The notes under the pieces: generated by a model
Seen by the model: only the letters and a program-made list of their open reading frames with translations
What the model was told of the DNA's origin: nothing
The model's database searches: none
Made by a program: the position numbers and the translations under genes
NCBI GenBank assembly: GCA_024508355.1
Contig: JAMZEJ010000004.1
Span: 310,001-374,000, forward strand
Direction: 5' to 3'
Source of the DNA: Rhizosaccharibacter radicis
Lineage (GTDB): Bacteria > Pseudomonadota > Alphaproteobacteria > Acetobacterales > Acetobacteraceae
Length of the DNA stretch: 64,000 nt
Shown: piece by piece, positions 8,981 to 18,052 of the stretch
Position numbering within the stretch: the stretch's first letter is position 1
Layout of the letters: each line of letters begins with the position of its first letter

Positions 8981-10720
8981 ATGGTGTCGGTTCGCTTCAA
9001 CCTCATGCGGCTGCCGGCGACCGATTCGATATCGTCCCGGCCCAACCTGTTCGATTTCGCCGCCCTGCTCTGCATGCTGGGGCTGGCCGTCGCGGTCGGC
9101 TCTATCGCCCGGCACACGCTGGCCCCCCTCGGGGCGCCCGACGCGGCCGTGATCCATCTCGATCCGGCCTATCTTCCGGGCTACGCGGTGCGCACCACGC
9201 TGCGGATGTTCGCCGCCCTGCTGGCCTCTCTCCTGTTCACCTTCACCTACGCGGTGTGGGCGGCCAAGAGCCGGCGCGCCGGGCTGCTCCTGGTGCCGGT
9301 GCTCGACATCCTGCAGTCGATCCCGATCCTGGGCTTCCTCACCTTCACCGTCGTGTTCTTCATGAGCCTGTTTCCCGGCCGCGTGCTGGGGGCGGAGCTC
9401 GCGGTGATCTTCACCATCTTCACCAGCCAGGCCTGGAACATGGCCTTCAGCATGTACCAGTCGCTGAAGACCGTGCCGCCGGATCTGGAGGAGGTGTCGC
9501 GCGGCTTCGGACTGTCCTCCTGGCAGCGTTTCTGGCGGCTCGAGGTGCCCTACGCGATGCCGGGACTGGTGTGGAACACCATGATGTCCATGTCCGGCGG
9601 CTGGTTCATGGTGGTGTTCTCCGAGACCGTGTCCGTCGGCAACACCAGCGTCGTGCTGCCGGGGATCGGGTCCTATATCGGCGCCGCGGTGGAAGCGCGG
9701 AACATCGGTGCGGTGGGCGAGGCGATCCTCGCGATGCTGGCCGTGATCCTGCTCTACGACCAGTTGCTGTTCCGCCCGCTGGTCGCTTGGTCCGCGCGCT
9801 TCCGCTTCGAGACGACCCAGGGCGCGGTGGCGTCCGATCCCTGGATGCTGGCGCTGCTGCGGCGGACGAGGCTGCTGAACCGGGCCAGCCGCCTGTTCGG
9901 CGACATGCTCACCTCGGTCGGCGGCCTTCCGCTCGGCAAACGCCCGACCGCGCCGCGACGGGACCTGATGCCCAGACGGGTGGGCGACGGGTTGTGGCTG
10001 GGGTTGCTGCTGGTCGTGGTCGCGGTGGCCGGCTACGAGGTGGTGGCCTATGTGCGCGCCTCGCTCAGCTGGCACGAGGTCGCGCGCGTCCTGCTGCTGG
10101 GCATCTACACCCTGATCAGGGTGGTCGCGATGATCCTGCTCGCCTCGCTGGTATGGGTGCCCGCCGGCGTCTGGCTCGGACTGCGGCCGGTCTGGGCGCG
10201 GCGCGCGCAGCCCGTGGTGCAGTTCATGGCGGCCTTTCCCGCCAACCTGTTCTATCCGGTGTTCGTGGTGGCCATCGTGCACTGGCATCTGAGCAGCAAC
10301 ATCTGGCTGACGCCGCTGATGATCCTGGGCACCCAGTGGTACATCCTGTTCAACGTGATCGCCGGTGCCGCGGCGTTCCCCGGCGACATGTTGGAAGCCG
10401 CCCGCAACTTCCAGATCAGGGGCTGGCGCTGGTGGATCCGTGTGATCCTCCCGGGCATCTTCCCCTACTACGTCACCGGGGCCCTCACCGCGTCGGGGGG
10501 CGCCTGGAACGCGGCGATCGCCGCGGAGGTGGCGAGCTGGGGCAAGACCACGCTGGTGGCGGACGGGCTGGGCTCCTACATCGCCCAGGCGACCACCGCA
10601 GGGCAGCCGGCGCGGGTGGCGCTGGGCATGGTGGCGATGGCCGGCTTCGTGATCTGCTTCAACCGTCTGGTCTGGCGGCCGCTTTATGAGTTCGCCAGCC
10701 GGCGGCTGACCTTCGCCTGA
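8981..10720 (+). CDS. ABC anion transporter, duplicated permease (NitT/TauT type)
   Basis: 579 residues with two binding-protein-dependent permease domains in one chain (about 75-270 and 355-560). Each carries an EAA-like loop: EEVSRGFGLSSWQRFWRLE...PYAMPG in the first, EAARNFQIRGWRWW...LPGIFPYYVTG in the second. About a dozen hydrophobic segments are evident. This matches the duplicated-permease family of the nitrate/sulfonate/taurine-like superfamily, usually called an anion transporter. It is followed 80 bp later by its ATPase. No substrate-binding protein lies next to the pair. Substrate unknown; nitrate, sulfonate or another oxyanion are guesses. Confidence 0.85.
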   Translation: MVSVRFNLMRLPATDSISSRPNLFDFAALLCMLGLAVAVGSIARHTLAPLGAPDAAVIHLDPAYLPGYAVRTTLRMFAALLASLLFTFTYAVWAAKSRRAGLLLVPVLDILQSIPILGFLTFTVVFFMSLFPGRVLGAELAVIFTIFTSQAWNMAFSMYQSLKTVPPDLEEVSRGFGLSSWQRFWRLEVPYAMPGLVWNTMMSMSGGWFMVVFSETVSVGNTSVVLPGIGSYIGAAVEARNIGAVGEAILAMLAVILLYDQLLFRPLVAWSARFRFETTQGAVASDPWMLALLRRTRLLNRASRLFGDMLTSVGGLPLGKRPTAPRRDLMPRRVGDGLWLGLLLVVVAVAGYEVVAYVRASLSWHEVARVLLLGIYTLIRVVAMILLASLVWVPAGVWLGLRPVWARRAQPVVQFMAAFPANLFYPVFVVAIVHWHLSSNIWLTPLMILGTQWYILFNVIAGAAAFPGDMLEAARNFQIRGWRWWIRVILPGIFPYYVTGALTASGGAWNAAIAAEVASWGKTTLVADGLGSYIAQATTAGQPARVALGMVAMAGFVICFNRLVWRPLYEFASRRLTFA

Positions 10721-10800
10721 GGTTCGGGCGCCGTGTCGGTCACCCGGTCTTCCCAACCGATCCTTCTCCTTCCGGCCCGTCGCTGAAGAGGATGCTTCCG

Positions 10801-12156
10801 ATGGACGCACGCCTGTCCGATCCGCTCGCCACGCCCGCCGCAGTGCCGGGGGCGCTGGTGGAAGTGCGCCGCTGCCGCCAGGCGTACCACAAGGAAAGCA
10901 ACGCCGATCTGGTGGTGCTGGACGACGTGGACCTCACCCTGCGCGCGGGCGAGATCGTGGGGCTGCTCGGCCGCTCCGGATCGGGAAAATCCACCCTGCT
11001 GCGCATCGTGTCCGGCCTGCTGCGGCCGACCTCGGGCGAGGTGCTGTGGGAAGGCCAGCCGATCCGCGGGCCGGCACCGGGCGTCGCCATGGTGTTCCAG
11101 AGCTTCGCGCTGTTTCCGTGGCTCACGGTGCAGGCCAACGTAGAGCTGGGGCTGGAAGCCAAGGGGGTGGCGCGGGCCGAGCGCGAGAAGCGCGCCGAGG
11201 AGGCGATCGATCTGATCGGCCTCGGAGGCTACGAGAACGCCTATCCCAAGGAGTTGTCCGGCGGCATGCGCCAGCGTGTCGGGCTGGCGCGGGCGCTGGT
11301 CGTGCATCCCGACCTGCTGCTGATGGACGAGCCGTTCTCGGCGCTCGACGTGCTGACGGCGGAGAACCTGCGCACCGACCTGATCGAGCTGTGGTCCGAA
11401 GGGCGGCTGCCGGTGAAGGCCGTGCTGATCGTCACCCACAACATCGAGGAAAGCGTGCTGATGTGCGACCGCATCCTCGTGTTCTCGTCGAACCCGGGGC
11501 GGGTGGCGCACGAGCTGGCGGTGCCGTTTCCGCATCCGCGCAACCGGCACGATCCGGCCTTCCGTGCCTTCGTGGACCGCATCTACGGGCTGATGACCCG
11601 CCGGGCCGAGCCGCCGCCGGCAGCACCCACCGGCGGAGCGCTCGGCTCCCCGGTGGCGGCCTCCGCACCGCAGCCGCTCCCCGACCTGCCCATGAACCTG
11701 ATGGCCGGCCTGATGGAAACGCTGGCGCAGCAACCCTATGGCGGCCGGGCCGACCTGCCGCTTCTGGCCCAGGCGCTGCAGCTCGAACTCGACGAGCTGC
11801 TGCCGCTGGGGGAAAGCCTGCAGATGCTCCGGCTGGCCGAACTGGAGGAGGGGGATATCCGCCTCACCGGCGAGGGCTTGCGGTTCGTGCAGGGCGATCT
11901 CGACGAGCGCAAGCGGATCCTGGGAGAAAGCCTGATCCGCCACCTGCCGCTGGTGGCCGCGATCCGTCAGGTCCTGGACGAGCGCTGGAACCACCGGGCA
12001 CGTGCCGAACGGTTCCGCGACGAGCTGGAGGACCACATGTCGCCGGAATATGCCCGGCAGACGTTGCAGACCGTGATCAGCTGGGGACGCTACGCGGAAC
12101 TGTTCGACTTCGACGAGGAAGCCGACCAGTTCCTGCTGGAAGACGAGGACGATTGA
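10801..12156 (+). CDS. ABC transporter ATPase with C-terminal AAA-associated domain
   Basis: 451 residues, partner of the permease just upstream. The ABC domain (about 1-260) has Walker A LLGRSGSGKST, Q-loop VFQSFALFPWLT, signature LSGGMRQRVGLARAL and Walker B LLLMDEPFSALD, with the H-loop His in IVTHNIEES. After a Pro/Ala linker, a second helical domain (about 300-451) matches the AAA-associated C-terminal domain of nitrate-type ATPases. That domain is acidic near its end (FDFDEEADQFLLEDEDD) and probably regulatory. ATG 10801 is preferred because AGAGGA lies 8 nt upstream; ATG 10792 abuts that site. Confidence 0.88.
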   Translation: MDARLSDPLATPAAVPGALVEVRRCRQAYHKESNADLVVLDDVDLTLRAGEIVGLLGRSGSGKSTLLRIVSGLLRPTSGEVLWEGQPIRGPAPGVAMVFQSFALFPWLTVQANVELGLEAKGVARAEREKRAEEAIDLIGLGGYENAYPKELSGGMRQRVGLARALVVHPDLLLMDEPFSALDVLTAENLRTDLIELWSEGRLPVKAVLIVTHNIEESVLMCDRILVFSSNPGRVAHELAVPFPHPRNRHDPAFRAFVDRIYGLMTRRAEPPPAAPTGGALGSPVAASAPQPLPDLPMNLMAGLMETLAQQPYGGRADLPLLAQALQLELDELLPLGESLQMLRLAELEEGDIRLTGEGLRFVQGDLDERKRILGESLIRHLPLVAAIRQVLDERWNHRARAERFRDELEDHMSPEYARQTLQTVISWGRYAELFDFDEEADQFLLEDEDD

Positions 12157-12163
12157 GCCCCGG

Positions 12164-12205
12164 CCGCGCCAGGGCATCGCGGGTAATGCCGACGCCCTGG
12201 CGCGG
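12164..12205. terminator. Inverted repeat between convergent ATPase gene and msrA
   Basis: A perfect 12-bp inverted repeat (CCGCGCCAGGGC / GCCCTGGCGCGG), with a smaller GGCAT/ATGCC pair inside the loop, lies between the stop of the ABC ATPase gene and the stop of msrA. Its position between convergent genes suggests a shared bidirectional terminator; there is no clear T-run. Confidence 0.55.
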
Positions 12206-12210
12206 TCTCC

Positions 12211-12783
12211 TCAGGCGGCGGCGGTCGGGCGTTTCAGCCGCTCGGAAAACTGCTTCCTGAACTTCACCACCTTCGGGGCGATCACGGCGCGGCAATAGCC
12301 CGCCTCCGGGTGCAGCGCGAAATAGTCGTCGTGATAGGCCTCGGCGGGGTAGAACTCGGGGACCTGCGAGATCTCGGTCATGAGCGGACCATCCCAGATG
12401 CCGGCGTTCTGGATCTCGTCGCGGACATCCTCCGCGATCCGGCGCTCCTCGTCGTCGTTGACGAAGATCACGGAGCGATACTGGGTACCGACATCCGCGC
12501 CCTGGCGGTTAAGCGTGGTCGGATCGTGGGTCGCGAAGAACACCCGCAACAGGTCGGCATAGGACAGCACCGACGGATCGTACTCGATGCGAACCACCTC
12601 GGCATGGCCGGTGCGCCCTGTACACACCGCCTCATAGGACGGGTGAGGAACGGTACCGCCCGCGTAACCCGATTTGACCCCTGATACGCCCCGGAGGTCG
12701 GCGAACACCGCCTCGACACACCAGAAACAGCCTCCGCCGAGCAGTGCCACCCGCGGGGATTTGGTGGAGATGTCGTCCGCCAT
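12211..12783 (-). CDS. msrA: Peptide methionine (S)-S-oxide reductase
   Basis: 190 residues. It reduces S-epimers of methionine sulfoxide in proteins, reversing oxidative damage. The catalytic motif GGGCFWCVEAVF with nucleophilic Cys is intact, followed by VKSGYAGG, HAEVVRIEYDP, LRVFFATHDPTTLNRQGADVGTQYRS and YHDDYFALHPE, all classical MsrA blocks. Start ATG 12783 has AAGGAA upstream at suitable spacing; the frame remains open further upstream, but that part is not MsrA-like. The conserved C-terminal resolving-Cys region appears as GYCRAVIAPKV. No msrB is adjacent. Confidence 0.96.
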   Translation of the reverse strand: MADDISTKSPRVALLGGGCFWCVEAVFADLRGVSGVKSGYAGGTVPHPSYEAVCTGRTGHAEVVRIEYDPSVLSYADLLRVFFATHDPTTLNRQGADVGTQYRSVIFVNDDEERRIAEDVRDEIQNAGIWDGPLMTEISQVPEFYPAEAYHDDYFALHPEAGYCRAVIAPKVVKFRKQFSERLKRPTAAA

Positions 12784-13037
12784 CGGGACTGATTCCTTCT
12801 TCTCGTCTCTGGCATCCTGGCATGCCGCCCCGACCCGCATCGTCGGCGACGGGGACGGGCCGGATGGTCGCGTCATAGATGGCGACGCCCGATGAACGCG
12901 CAACGGGTGCGGAGCGCGTGCTTCGTTGCGCAACCGTCCTGCCCGTGAAACGCTTGCATCCCGCCTGGATGGCAGGATCAGATAGCGAACTGGGCACGCC
13001 ATCCACGAGTCGTGCTCCTGCGAGGATGGGCCTGAAG

Positions 13038-13553
13038 ATGTCCGAGAACCCGCTTTCAAACGATCCCGCCCGCGAGGAGAAGATCCGCGAGCGCGCCTAC
13101 CATCTGTGGCAGGCGGCCGGTGAACCCCATGGCCGCCATGACGAGTTCTGGGAGCAGGCACGCGAGCTGGTCGGCATGGAAGAGTCGGCGGGGTCCGGAC
13201 AGCTTCCTAATCCGTCTTCCGTGCCAGGTGCCGACCCGAACCGCAGCGAGCCGGTCGAGGAAGCCTTCATCCAGGAGAATCTGGGCGAGTTCCCGGACCG
13301 CTTCGCCGACCAGGGCGAGGCCCAGCCGACCCCGAAGGCCCCGGTTCGAAAGGCGCGCAACAAGGCGGCGGCCGATCCTTCCATCGCCGAACCGCCCACC
13401 GGTGCTTCCGGCCCTGCGGCCAATAGAAGGTCCCCGCCGGCCGGGAAGGCAGCTCCCCCGAAGGCGGCCTCGGCACCAAAGCCAGTGGCCACTTCCAAGG
13501 TGGCTCCTGAGCCGAAGGCCGTTCCAAAGAAGGCACCGCTCTCCAAGAAGTAA
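13038..13553 (+). CDS. DUF2934 protein with histone-H1-like Lys/Pro/Ala tail
   Basis: 171 residues in two parts. The first ~50 residues hold a DUF2934-type helical unit (REEKIRERAYHLWQAAGEP, then HDEFWEQARELVG). After an acidic middle (EPVEEAFIQENLGEFPDRFADQ), the last ~70 residues are low-complexity Lys/Pro/Ala, such as KAAPPKAASAPKPVA and KAVPKKAPLSKK. Such tails resemble eukaryotic histone H1 and bacterial histone-like proteins and suggest nucleic-acid or polyanion binding, but this is inference. ATG 13026 is an alternative start. No operon partner. Confidence 0.7.
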   Translation: MSENPLSNDPAREEKIRERAYHLWQAAGEPHGRHDEFWEQARELVGMEESAGSGQLPNPSSVPGADPNRSEPVEEAFIQENLGEFPDRFADQGEAQPTPKAPVRKARNKAAADPSIAEPPTGASGPAANRRSPPAGKAAPPKAASAPKPVATSKVAPEPKAVPKKAPLSKK

Positions 13554-13746
13554 GGGCGTGGGGGAATGGGCGCGCACCATCCCCCTCCCCCGTGCAGCTA
13601 GACGGTTGCTGGTCCTCCAAGAGCTTCCGACACCGGAAGAACTCTCGCGCCGAGGCAAGGGCTGGATGAATCTCGGTTCCCGGTCGGCAGTCGAGCACCC
13701 TCCGCCGGTCCACAAGGAGCCGGGATTTCGATCGAAATCGGCCGCG

Positions 13747-14064
13747 TCATTTCGGCACGATCCTGGTCGTGGTGCCGTCCGGATGCCTCACGGCGGCTGG
13801 CGGCCTGATCACCGGCATCCGGCTGGCATTGGCGGCCGGAGCCTTGACGGTGATCCCTGGGTCGACCAAGCCCGGCGGTGTCATCACCGGGCCGTCACGC
13901 GGCGCCGTCCGCGGCGCCCTCCCCGGTTCGCGTGACGGCCCCGGCTCCACGGGTGCCGGAGCAACGTTTCTGCCGGCGCCCGCGGTCGGTTCGGCCTTCG
14001 CCGGCATCGCGCCCGTGGCGAGCGTCAGCATGATCATCACCGTGGTCCGTCGCATGCTGTTCAT
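13747..14064 (-). CDS. Small exported Pro/Ala-rich protein
   Basis: 105 residues. The N-terminus MNSMRRTTVMIMLTLATGAMPAKA is a good Sec signal peptide with cleavage after AKA. The mature part is Pro/Arg/Ala-rich and probably unstructured, with a denser C-terminal block (GLVDPGITVKAPAANASRM, then PVIRPPAAVRHPDGTTTRI). ATG 14055 has better Shine-Dalgarno spacing (GGGAG, 10 nt) and is an alternative start that keeps the signal peptide. It lies 18 bp after the glycosyltransferase stop on the same strand? No: it is downstream of that gene in the minus-strand direction, so the two may be co-transcribed. Function unknown. Confidence 0.55.
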   Translation of the reverse strand: MNSMRRTTVMIMLTLATGAMPAKAEPTAGAGRNVAPAPVEPGPSREPGRAPRTAPRDGPVMTPPGLVDPGITVKAPAANASRMPVIRPPAAVRHPDGTTTRIVPK

Positions 14065-14082
14065 TCTCCCGGCGGCCTTGTC

Positions 14083-15039
14083 CTAGAACACGAAGCCGAT
14101 CCCGCCGCCCGGGTTGCGTATCCCCGGGCGGAAGGCGCCGCCGGACAGCGGGCGCCGGAAACGCTCCGGCATCCGCCACAACTCGTCGCCGCTCAGATGG
14201 AGGTCGATGGCGTAGGTCTGGCCTTCCCGGCCGGCCTGGCTGGCCAGCACCATCTGGCACCAATGCTCCACCGTCGGGTCGTCCGGCATCAGGTCGGGCG
14301 CCCGCCGCGGCAGCGCGGCCATCCCGCGCACCATCGCCTCCCAGTTCGCGTCGGCCATACGCTGATGCTGCCCGGCATCCGCCGACGCCCAGGGCTGTTC
14401 ACGGGTCCGGCGCAGCCTTTCGAGTCCGGTGGGCAGGTCGGCATAACGCAGATGCAGCAGGAACAGCGGGCCGAACCGGGGCGTGCGATCTTCCTCCGAC
14501 AGGGCCAGGCAATGGAAGCCTGGCACCCACCGCACCGGCCGTCGGATCAATGCGGGCTTGCACATCGCGCTGCTGAACCGCAGCCACTTTCGCTGTGCCA
14601 GCACGGGACGGTTCCAGTCGATGGCTGGTTCCTCCACCGGATCGTGCACCACGTCCAGCCCGAAGGCCGTGACGACGGCATCGTCGGGAAGGCTCGCGGC
14701 AAAGGTGGGCAGGTCCGGATGGAGGGCGGGGTCGGCCAGAAGCAGCTCGTCCACGTCCGTGTAGATCACCGCATCGTACCAGTTCAGCAGCGACGCGCAG
14801 AGCTGGGAAACGGAGGCCGCGCGCCGGTCGTCGTCCATGGGCGAGCGCGGGATGCGGATCACGCTCCCCTCTCCCGGGCGGAGGCCTGGACGGTCCGGGC
14901 CGGTGCTGCCGTCGTCGCTGCCATGGTCGAGCACGAAGCAGTGCGGCGCGCCGAGCTGGGACCCGTAGTGACCCAGCCAGGCCGGCAGCAGCCTCGCCTC
15001 GTTGTAGACCATGGTGACGGCAGCGAGCCGGCTGCTCAT
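14083..15039 (-). CDS. Glycosyltransferase family 2-like (Glyco_tranf_2_4 type)
   Basis: 318 residues. The N-terminus RLAAVTMVYNEARLLPAWLGHY followed by VLDHGSDDGST is typical of this GT-A-like group, and the metal-binding DxD-like motif is in IYTDVDELLLADP. No signal peptide or membrane segments, so probably cytoplasmic or peripheral. Start ATG 15039 has AAGGA 8 nt upstream. The donor and acceptor cannot be told from sequence. The small exported Pro-rich gene lies 18 bp beyond its stop on the same strand. Confidence 0.8.
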   Translation of the reverse strand: MSSRLAAVTMVYNEARLLPAWLGHYGSQLGAPHCFVLDHGSDDGSTGPDRPGLRPGEGSVIRIPRSPMDDDRRAASVSQLCASLLNWYDAVIYTDVDELLLADPALHPDLPTFAASLPDDAVVTAFGLDVVHDPVEEPAIDWNRPVLAQRKWLRFSSAMCKPALIRRPVRWVPGFHCLALSEEDRTPRFGPLFLLHLRYADLPTGLERLRRTREQPWASADAGQHQRMADANWEAMVRGMAALPRRAPDLMPDDPTVEHWCQMVLASQAGREGQTYAIDLHLSGDELWRMPERFRRPLSGGAFRPGIRNPGGGIGFVF

Positions 15040-15196
15040 GACGACAATCCTTACCCCGTCGGCCGCGCGATCCGCACCGTAAGCCCAACACCCTGGTGGC
15101 TGGAACGGGCGCATGCCGCTCTTGAAGGATTCATGACCGTCCTCCATACGTGGAACGCATGTCCCCCATGCATTCGGCCCGAGGCTCGATCCTTCC

Positions 15197-16771
15197 GTGA
15201 CCGGACCGACCAGGGAGCTCCAGGCTCGCAGCACCGGCCGCATCGGCCTGCGGAAGACGCTGGCGCAGGTTGAAGCGGAGTCGGCCTCGCATGGGCTGAA
15301 GCGCTCTCTGGGGGCGCTCAACCTCACCATGCTGGGCATCGGCTCGACCATCGGAGCCGGCATCTACGTGATGACGGGAGCGGCGGCGGCCGACTATGCC
15401 GGGCCTGCGATCCTGTTGTCCTTCCTGGTCGCCGGGCTCGCCTGCATCTTCACCGCGCTGTCCTATGGCGAGTTGGCCTCGACCATGCCGGTGAGCGGGT
15501 CTGCCTACACCTACGCCTATACCTCCATGGGAGAGATCGCGGCCTGGATCACCGGCTGGCTGCTGCTGTTGGAGTATGGAATCTCGTGCGCCGGCGTGGC
15601 CTCGGGCTTCTCCGGGTACGCGACCAGTCTGCTCGGCGACTTCGGGGTGCACTTGTCGCCCTGGTGGTCGACACCGTTCCTGCAGACCCTCCCGGGACCT
15701 CATGGCTCGATGGACCTTGTGGTCGGCCAGGGCTTCAACCTGGTGGGCGCTTCCGCGTCGCTGATCGTCACGGTCCTGCTGGTGATCGGCGTGACCGAGT
15801 CCGCGACGGTGAACAGCATCATCGTGGTGCTCAAGGTGTCCGTGCTGCTGGTGTTCGTGGCGGTGGGCATCGGCGCGGTGCATCCGCAGAACTGGACGCC
15901 GTTCATCCCACCGAACGAGGGGGCGTTCCGCTACGGCATCCCCGGGATCTTCCGGGCGGCCTCGGTGATCTTCTTCGCGTATGTGGGCTTCGAGGCAGTG
16001 TCGACGGCGGCGGCCGAGGCGCGCAACCCGAAGCGGGACGTGCCGATCGGCATCATCGTCTCACTGCTGATCTGCACGGTGGTCTATCTGTGCGTCGCCG
16101 CCGTGCTGACCGGGGTGGTGCCGTTCCGGAGCCTGGGCGTGGCCGATCCGCTGGCGGTGGCGGTGGACGCCATGCATCAGCACTGGCTGGGGCTTTTCGT
16201 GAAGATCGGCGCGGTGACCGGGCTGTGCTCGGTGATGCTGGTGCTGCAGTACGGCCAGACCCGGATTTTCTACACCATGGCGCGCGACGGCCTGCTGCCG
16301 CGGATGTTCTGCGTGCTGCATCCGCGGTTCCGCACGCCCTGGATCAACACCATCCTGCTGGGCTTCTGCGTGTCCGCCGCCACGGCGCTGCTGCCGATCG
16401 ACATCATCAGCGACCTCGTCAGCCTCGGCACCACCACCGCGTTCGGCATCGTGTGCTTCACCGTGATCTGGAGGCGCAACGCCGATCCCGGGCTGAGGCC
16501 GCCCTTTCCGGTGCCGTTCGGGGGCATCCGGATCCGCGGCTTCTGGATCGGCACCACGCCGGCCCTGGGCATCGTGTTCTGCGTGATCATGGGCGTGCCA
16601 CTGATCGCGGACATCATCTCTGCCCTGCTGAACCACAACCCGGTCCCTGCGCTTCTGCTCGGAGGCTACATCGTCGTCGGCATCGCCTGCTACGCCGGCT
16701 ACGGCTACCGCCATTCCCGGCTGGCGGCGGAAACCGCCGCGTCCCATGCCCTGAAGGATCAGCCACGATGA
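15197..16771 (+). CDS. APC-family amino acid permease (CAT type)
   Basis: 524 residues, about 12-14 hydrophobic segments. The family signature is clear: LGALNLTMLGIGSTIGAGIYVMTG in TM1, GELASTMPVSGSAYTYAYTSMGEIAAWITGW, and FFAYVGFEAVSTAAAEARNPKRDVPIGI. These are hallmarks of the cationic-amino-acid-transporter-like group of the APC superfamily. Substrate cannot be fixed. The start is GTG 15197 with a weak ribosome-binding site, but the ~40 residues before TM1 are typical of the family. Its TGA overlaps the ATG of the next small gene (ATGA). Confidence 0.9.
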   Translation: MTGPTRELQARSTGRIGLRKTLAQVEAESASHGLKRSLGALNLTMLGIGSTIGAGIYVMTGAAAADYAGPAILLSFLVAGLACIFTALSYGELASTMPVSGSAYTYAYTSMGEIAAWITGWLLLLEYGISCAGVASGFSGYATSLLGDFGVHLSPWWSTPFLQTLPGPHGSMDLVVGQGFNLVGASASLIVTVLLVIGVTESATVNSIIVVLKVSVLLVFVAVGIGAVHPQNWTPFIPPNEGAFRYGIPGIFRAASVIFFAYVGFEAVSTAAAEARNPKRDVPIGIIVSLLICTVVYLCVAAVLTGVVPFRSLGVADPLAVAVDAMHQHWLGLFVKIGAVTGLCSVMLVLQYGQTRIFYTMARDGLLPRMFCVLHPRFRTPWINTILLGFCVSAATALLPIDIISDLVSLGTTTAFGIVCFTVIWRRNADPGLRPPFPVPFGGIRIRGFWIGTTPALGIVFCVIMGVPLIADIISALLNHNPVPALLLGGYIVVGIACYAGYGYRHSRLAAETAASHALKDQPR

Positions 16772-17016
16772 CCCCGATGATGAAGCGAGCGGCCATCATC
16801 CCCGCCATGATGGTGGTGGGCTTCCTGATGGCCTCGGTTGCCGGCTGGGGGCTGGAGATGCGCGCCACCACCGCCACCTGGGACGGCGATCCCGTGTCCT
16901 GGCTGTTGTGGCGCGGGGCCGTGGTGGTGGGCCTCGTGCTGCTGGTGGTCGGCTTCCGGATGCTGGGTGCCACCCGCGTCCGCCGCACCCAGGAAGACAT
17001 CCGCGAAGGCATGTGA
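16768..17016 (+). CDS. Two-TM mini-protein coupled to the amino acid permease
   Basis: 82 residues. Two hydrophobic segments are obvious, AAIIPAMMVVGFLMASVAGW and AVVVGLVLLVVGFRMLG, joined by a loop with DGDPVSWLLWRG and ending in a charged tail TRVRRTQEDIREGM. Its ATG overlaps the permease stop (ATGA at 16768-16771), so translation is coupled. I do not recognise the family. The arrangement suggests a small accessory or regulatory subunit of the permease, which is inference. Confidence 0.7.
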   Translation: MTPMMKRAAIIPAMMVVGFLMASVAGWGLEMRATTATWDGDPVSWLLWRGAVVVGLVLLVVGFRMLGATRVRRTQEDIREGM

Positions 17017-17287
17017 GGCTCCGGTGAGAGGGCGCACAGGGCGGCCATCCATCCGTCGCCCCGTCCGCCCGGACCATCCTCCGTCTGGGCCATTCCAGTC
17101 GCCGGAACGGGCACGTGAGGATACGGCGGTCACCGTGGTCCACCGCCTTCGGCCGGTCGTCAGGGCAATGTCGTCGGGATCGCCCCGCTCAGCTCCCAAG
17201 GCAGCGTTCCGTTAAGCTTCGACGTCGACATCCGCAAACGGGGACTGAGGGCTTCACCGGGTAGTATTGTCCAGCCGGACAGGCCGG

Positions 17288-17770
17288 CTATTTCGTGGGC
17301 TCCTGCCCTGGATCATGCTCTTCAACGGTCACTTTCGGAATGACGATCGTATCCGTGTATGGCGGGAGGATATGAGTACCCGTCGTCACGTATTCCCAGC
17401 GAGGTTTGAACTTCAGCCGTGCATCGAGTCTGGGTCTGATACGGAACGCGATACCTTCCTGCGCAGCCTCTACCTGGAGCATCAAATCACCGGTTAGATC
17501 GGGAGGAACACTGGACTTACAGATCTGCATCGCGCGGTGGAGGTCGTTGATCACGCCGCCGCCTCGTCTGCTGGTCATGTAGTCCAAGCACGCGACGTCG
17601 CCGGGAAGCAGAGGATCTTTACCGGCAGCATAGGGATCTCCCGTGCATGCCGACGTGCAAAGTAATATCCAGAGGGCGGATGCGTGCCTTAAACTCCGTC
17701 TGGAGAGAACGTTCCGCTCCCAGGTCCGCTCCGATGTGTTCGACAGCTTTGGATAACGAGAATGGGTCAT
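17288..17770 (-). CDS. Small lipoprotein, paralogue of the one at 509-862
   Basis: About 160 residues from ATG 17770. After an unusually long, basic N-region comes ASALWILLCTSAC, an atypical lipobox (TSAC) followed by TGD. The mature part shares PGDVACL, a Cys in RAMQIC, PDLTGDLMLQ, IRPRLDA and TGTHILP in the same order as the lipoprotein at 509-862. Identity is modest but the spacing of landmarks is kept. Base composition here is less GC-rich than in the housekeeping genes. An in-frame upstream ATG at 17803 is possible. Function unknown; likely membrane-anchored in the periplasm. Confidence 0.65.
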   Translation of the reverse strand: MTHSRYPKLSNTSERTWERNVLSRRSLRHASALWILLCTSACTGDPYAAGKDPLLPGDVACLDYMTSRRGGGVINDLHRAMQICKSSVPPDLTGDLMLQVEAAQEGIAFRIRPRLDARLKFKPRWEYVTTGTHILPPYTDTIVIPKVTVEEHDPGQEPTK

Positions 17771-18052
17771 CCTGGCTCTTGGACTTCCATGCGGTCCGGC
17801 CACTCAAAGATCATGATCGTGGTACATGAGCTTCTGGTGCTGCGGGGAAGATACGAAACCGTCTCGGATCTATCATATGAATTTTGGCAGGATATGGTTC
17901 GCCGCTAGCGGGGGTGTTCTGGTCACCCGGGCGGTCAGAGTACACGAACCGGATCCGGAAAACGCTCACACAACCCTCCGATGCATGGATGTGCATCAGG
18001 CCGCCTTCTGATGCACGACGATAGCTGAAGTGACCGATCTCTTCTGCAACAA

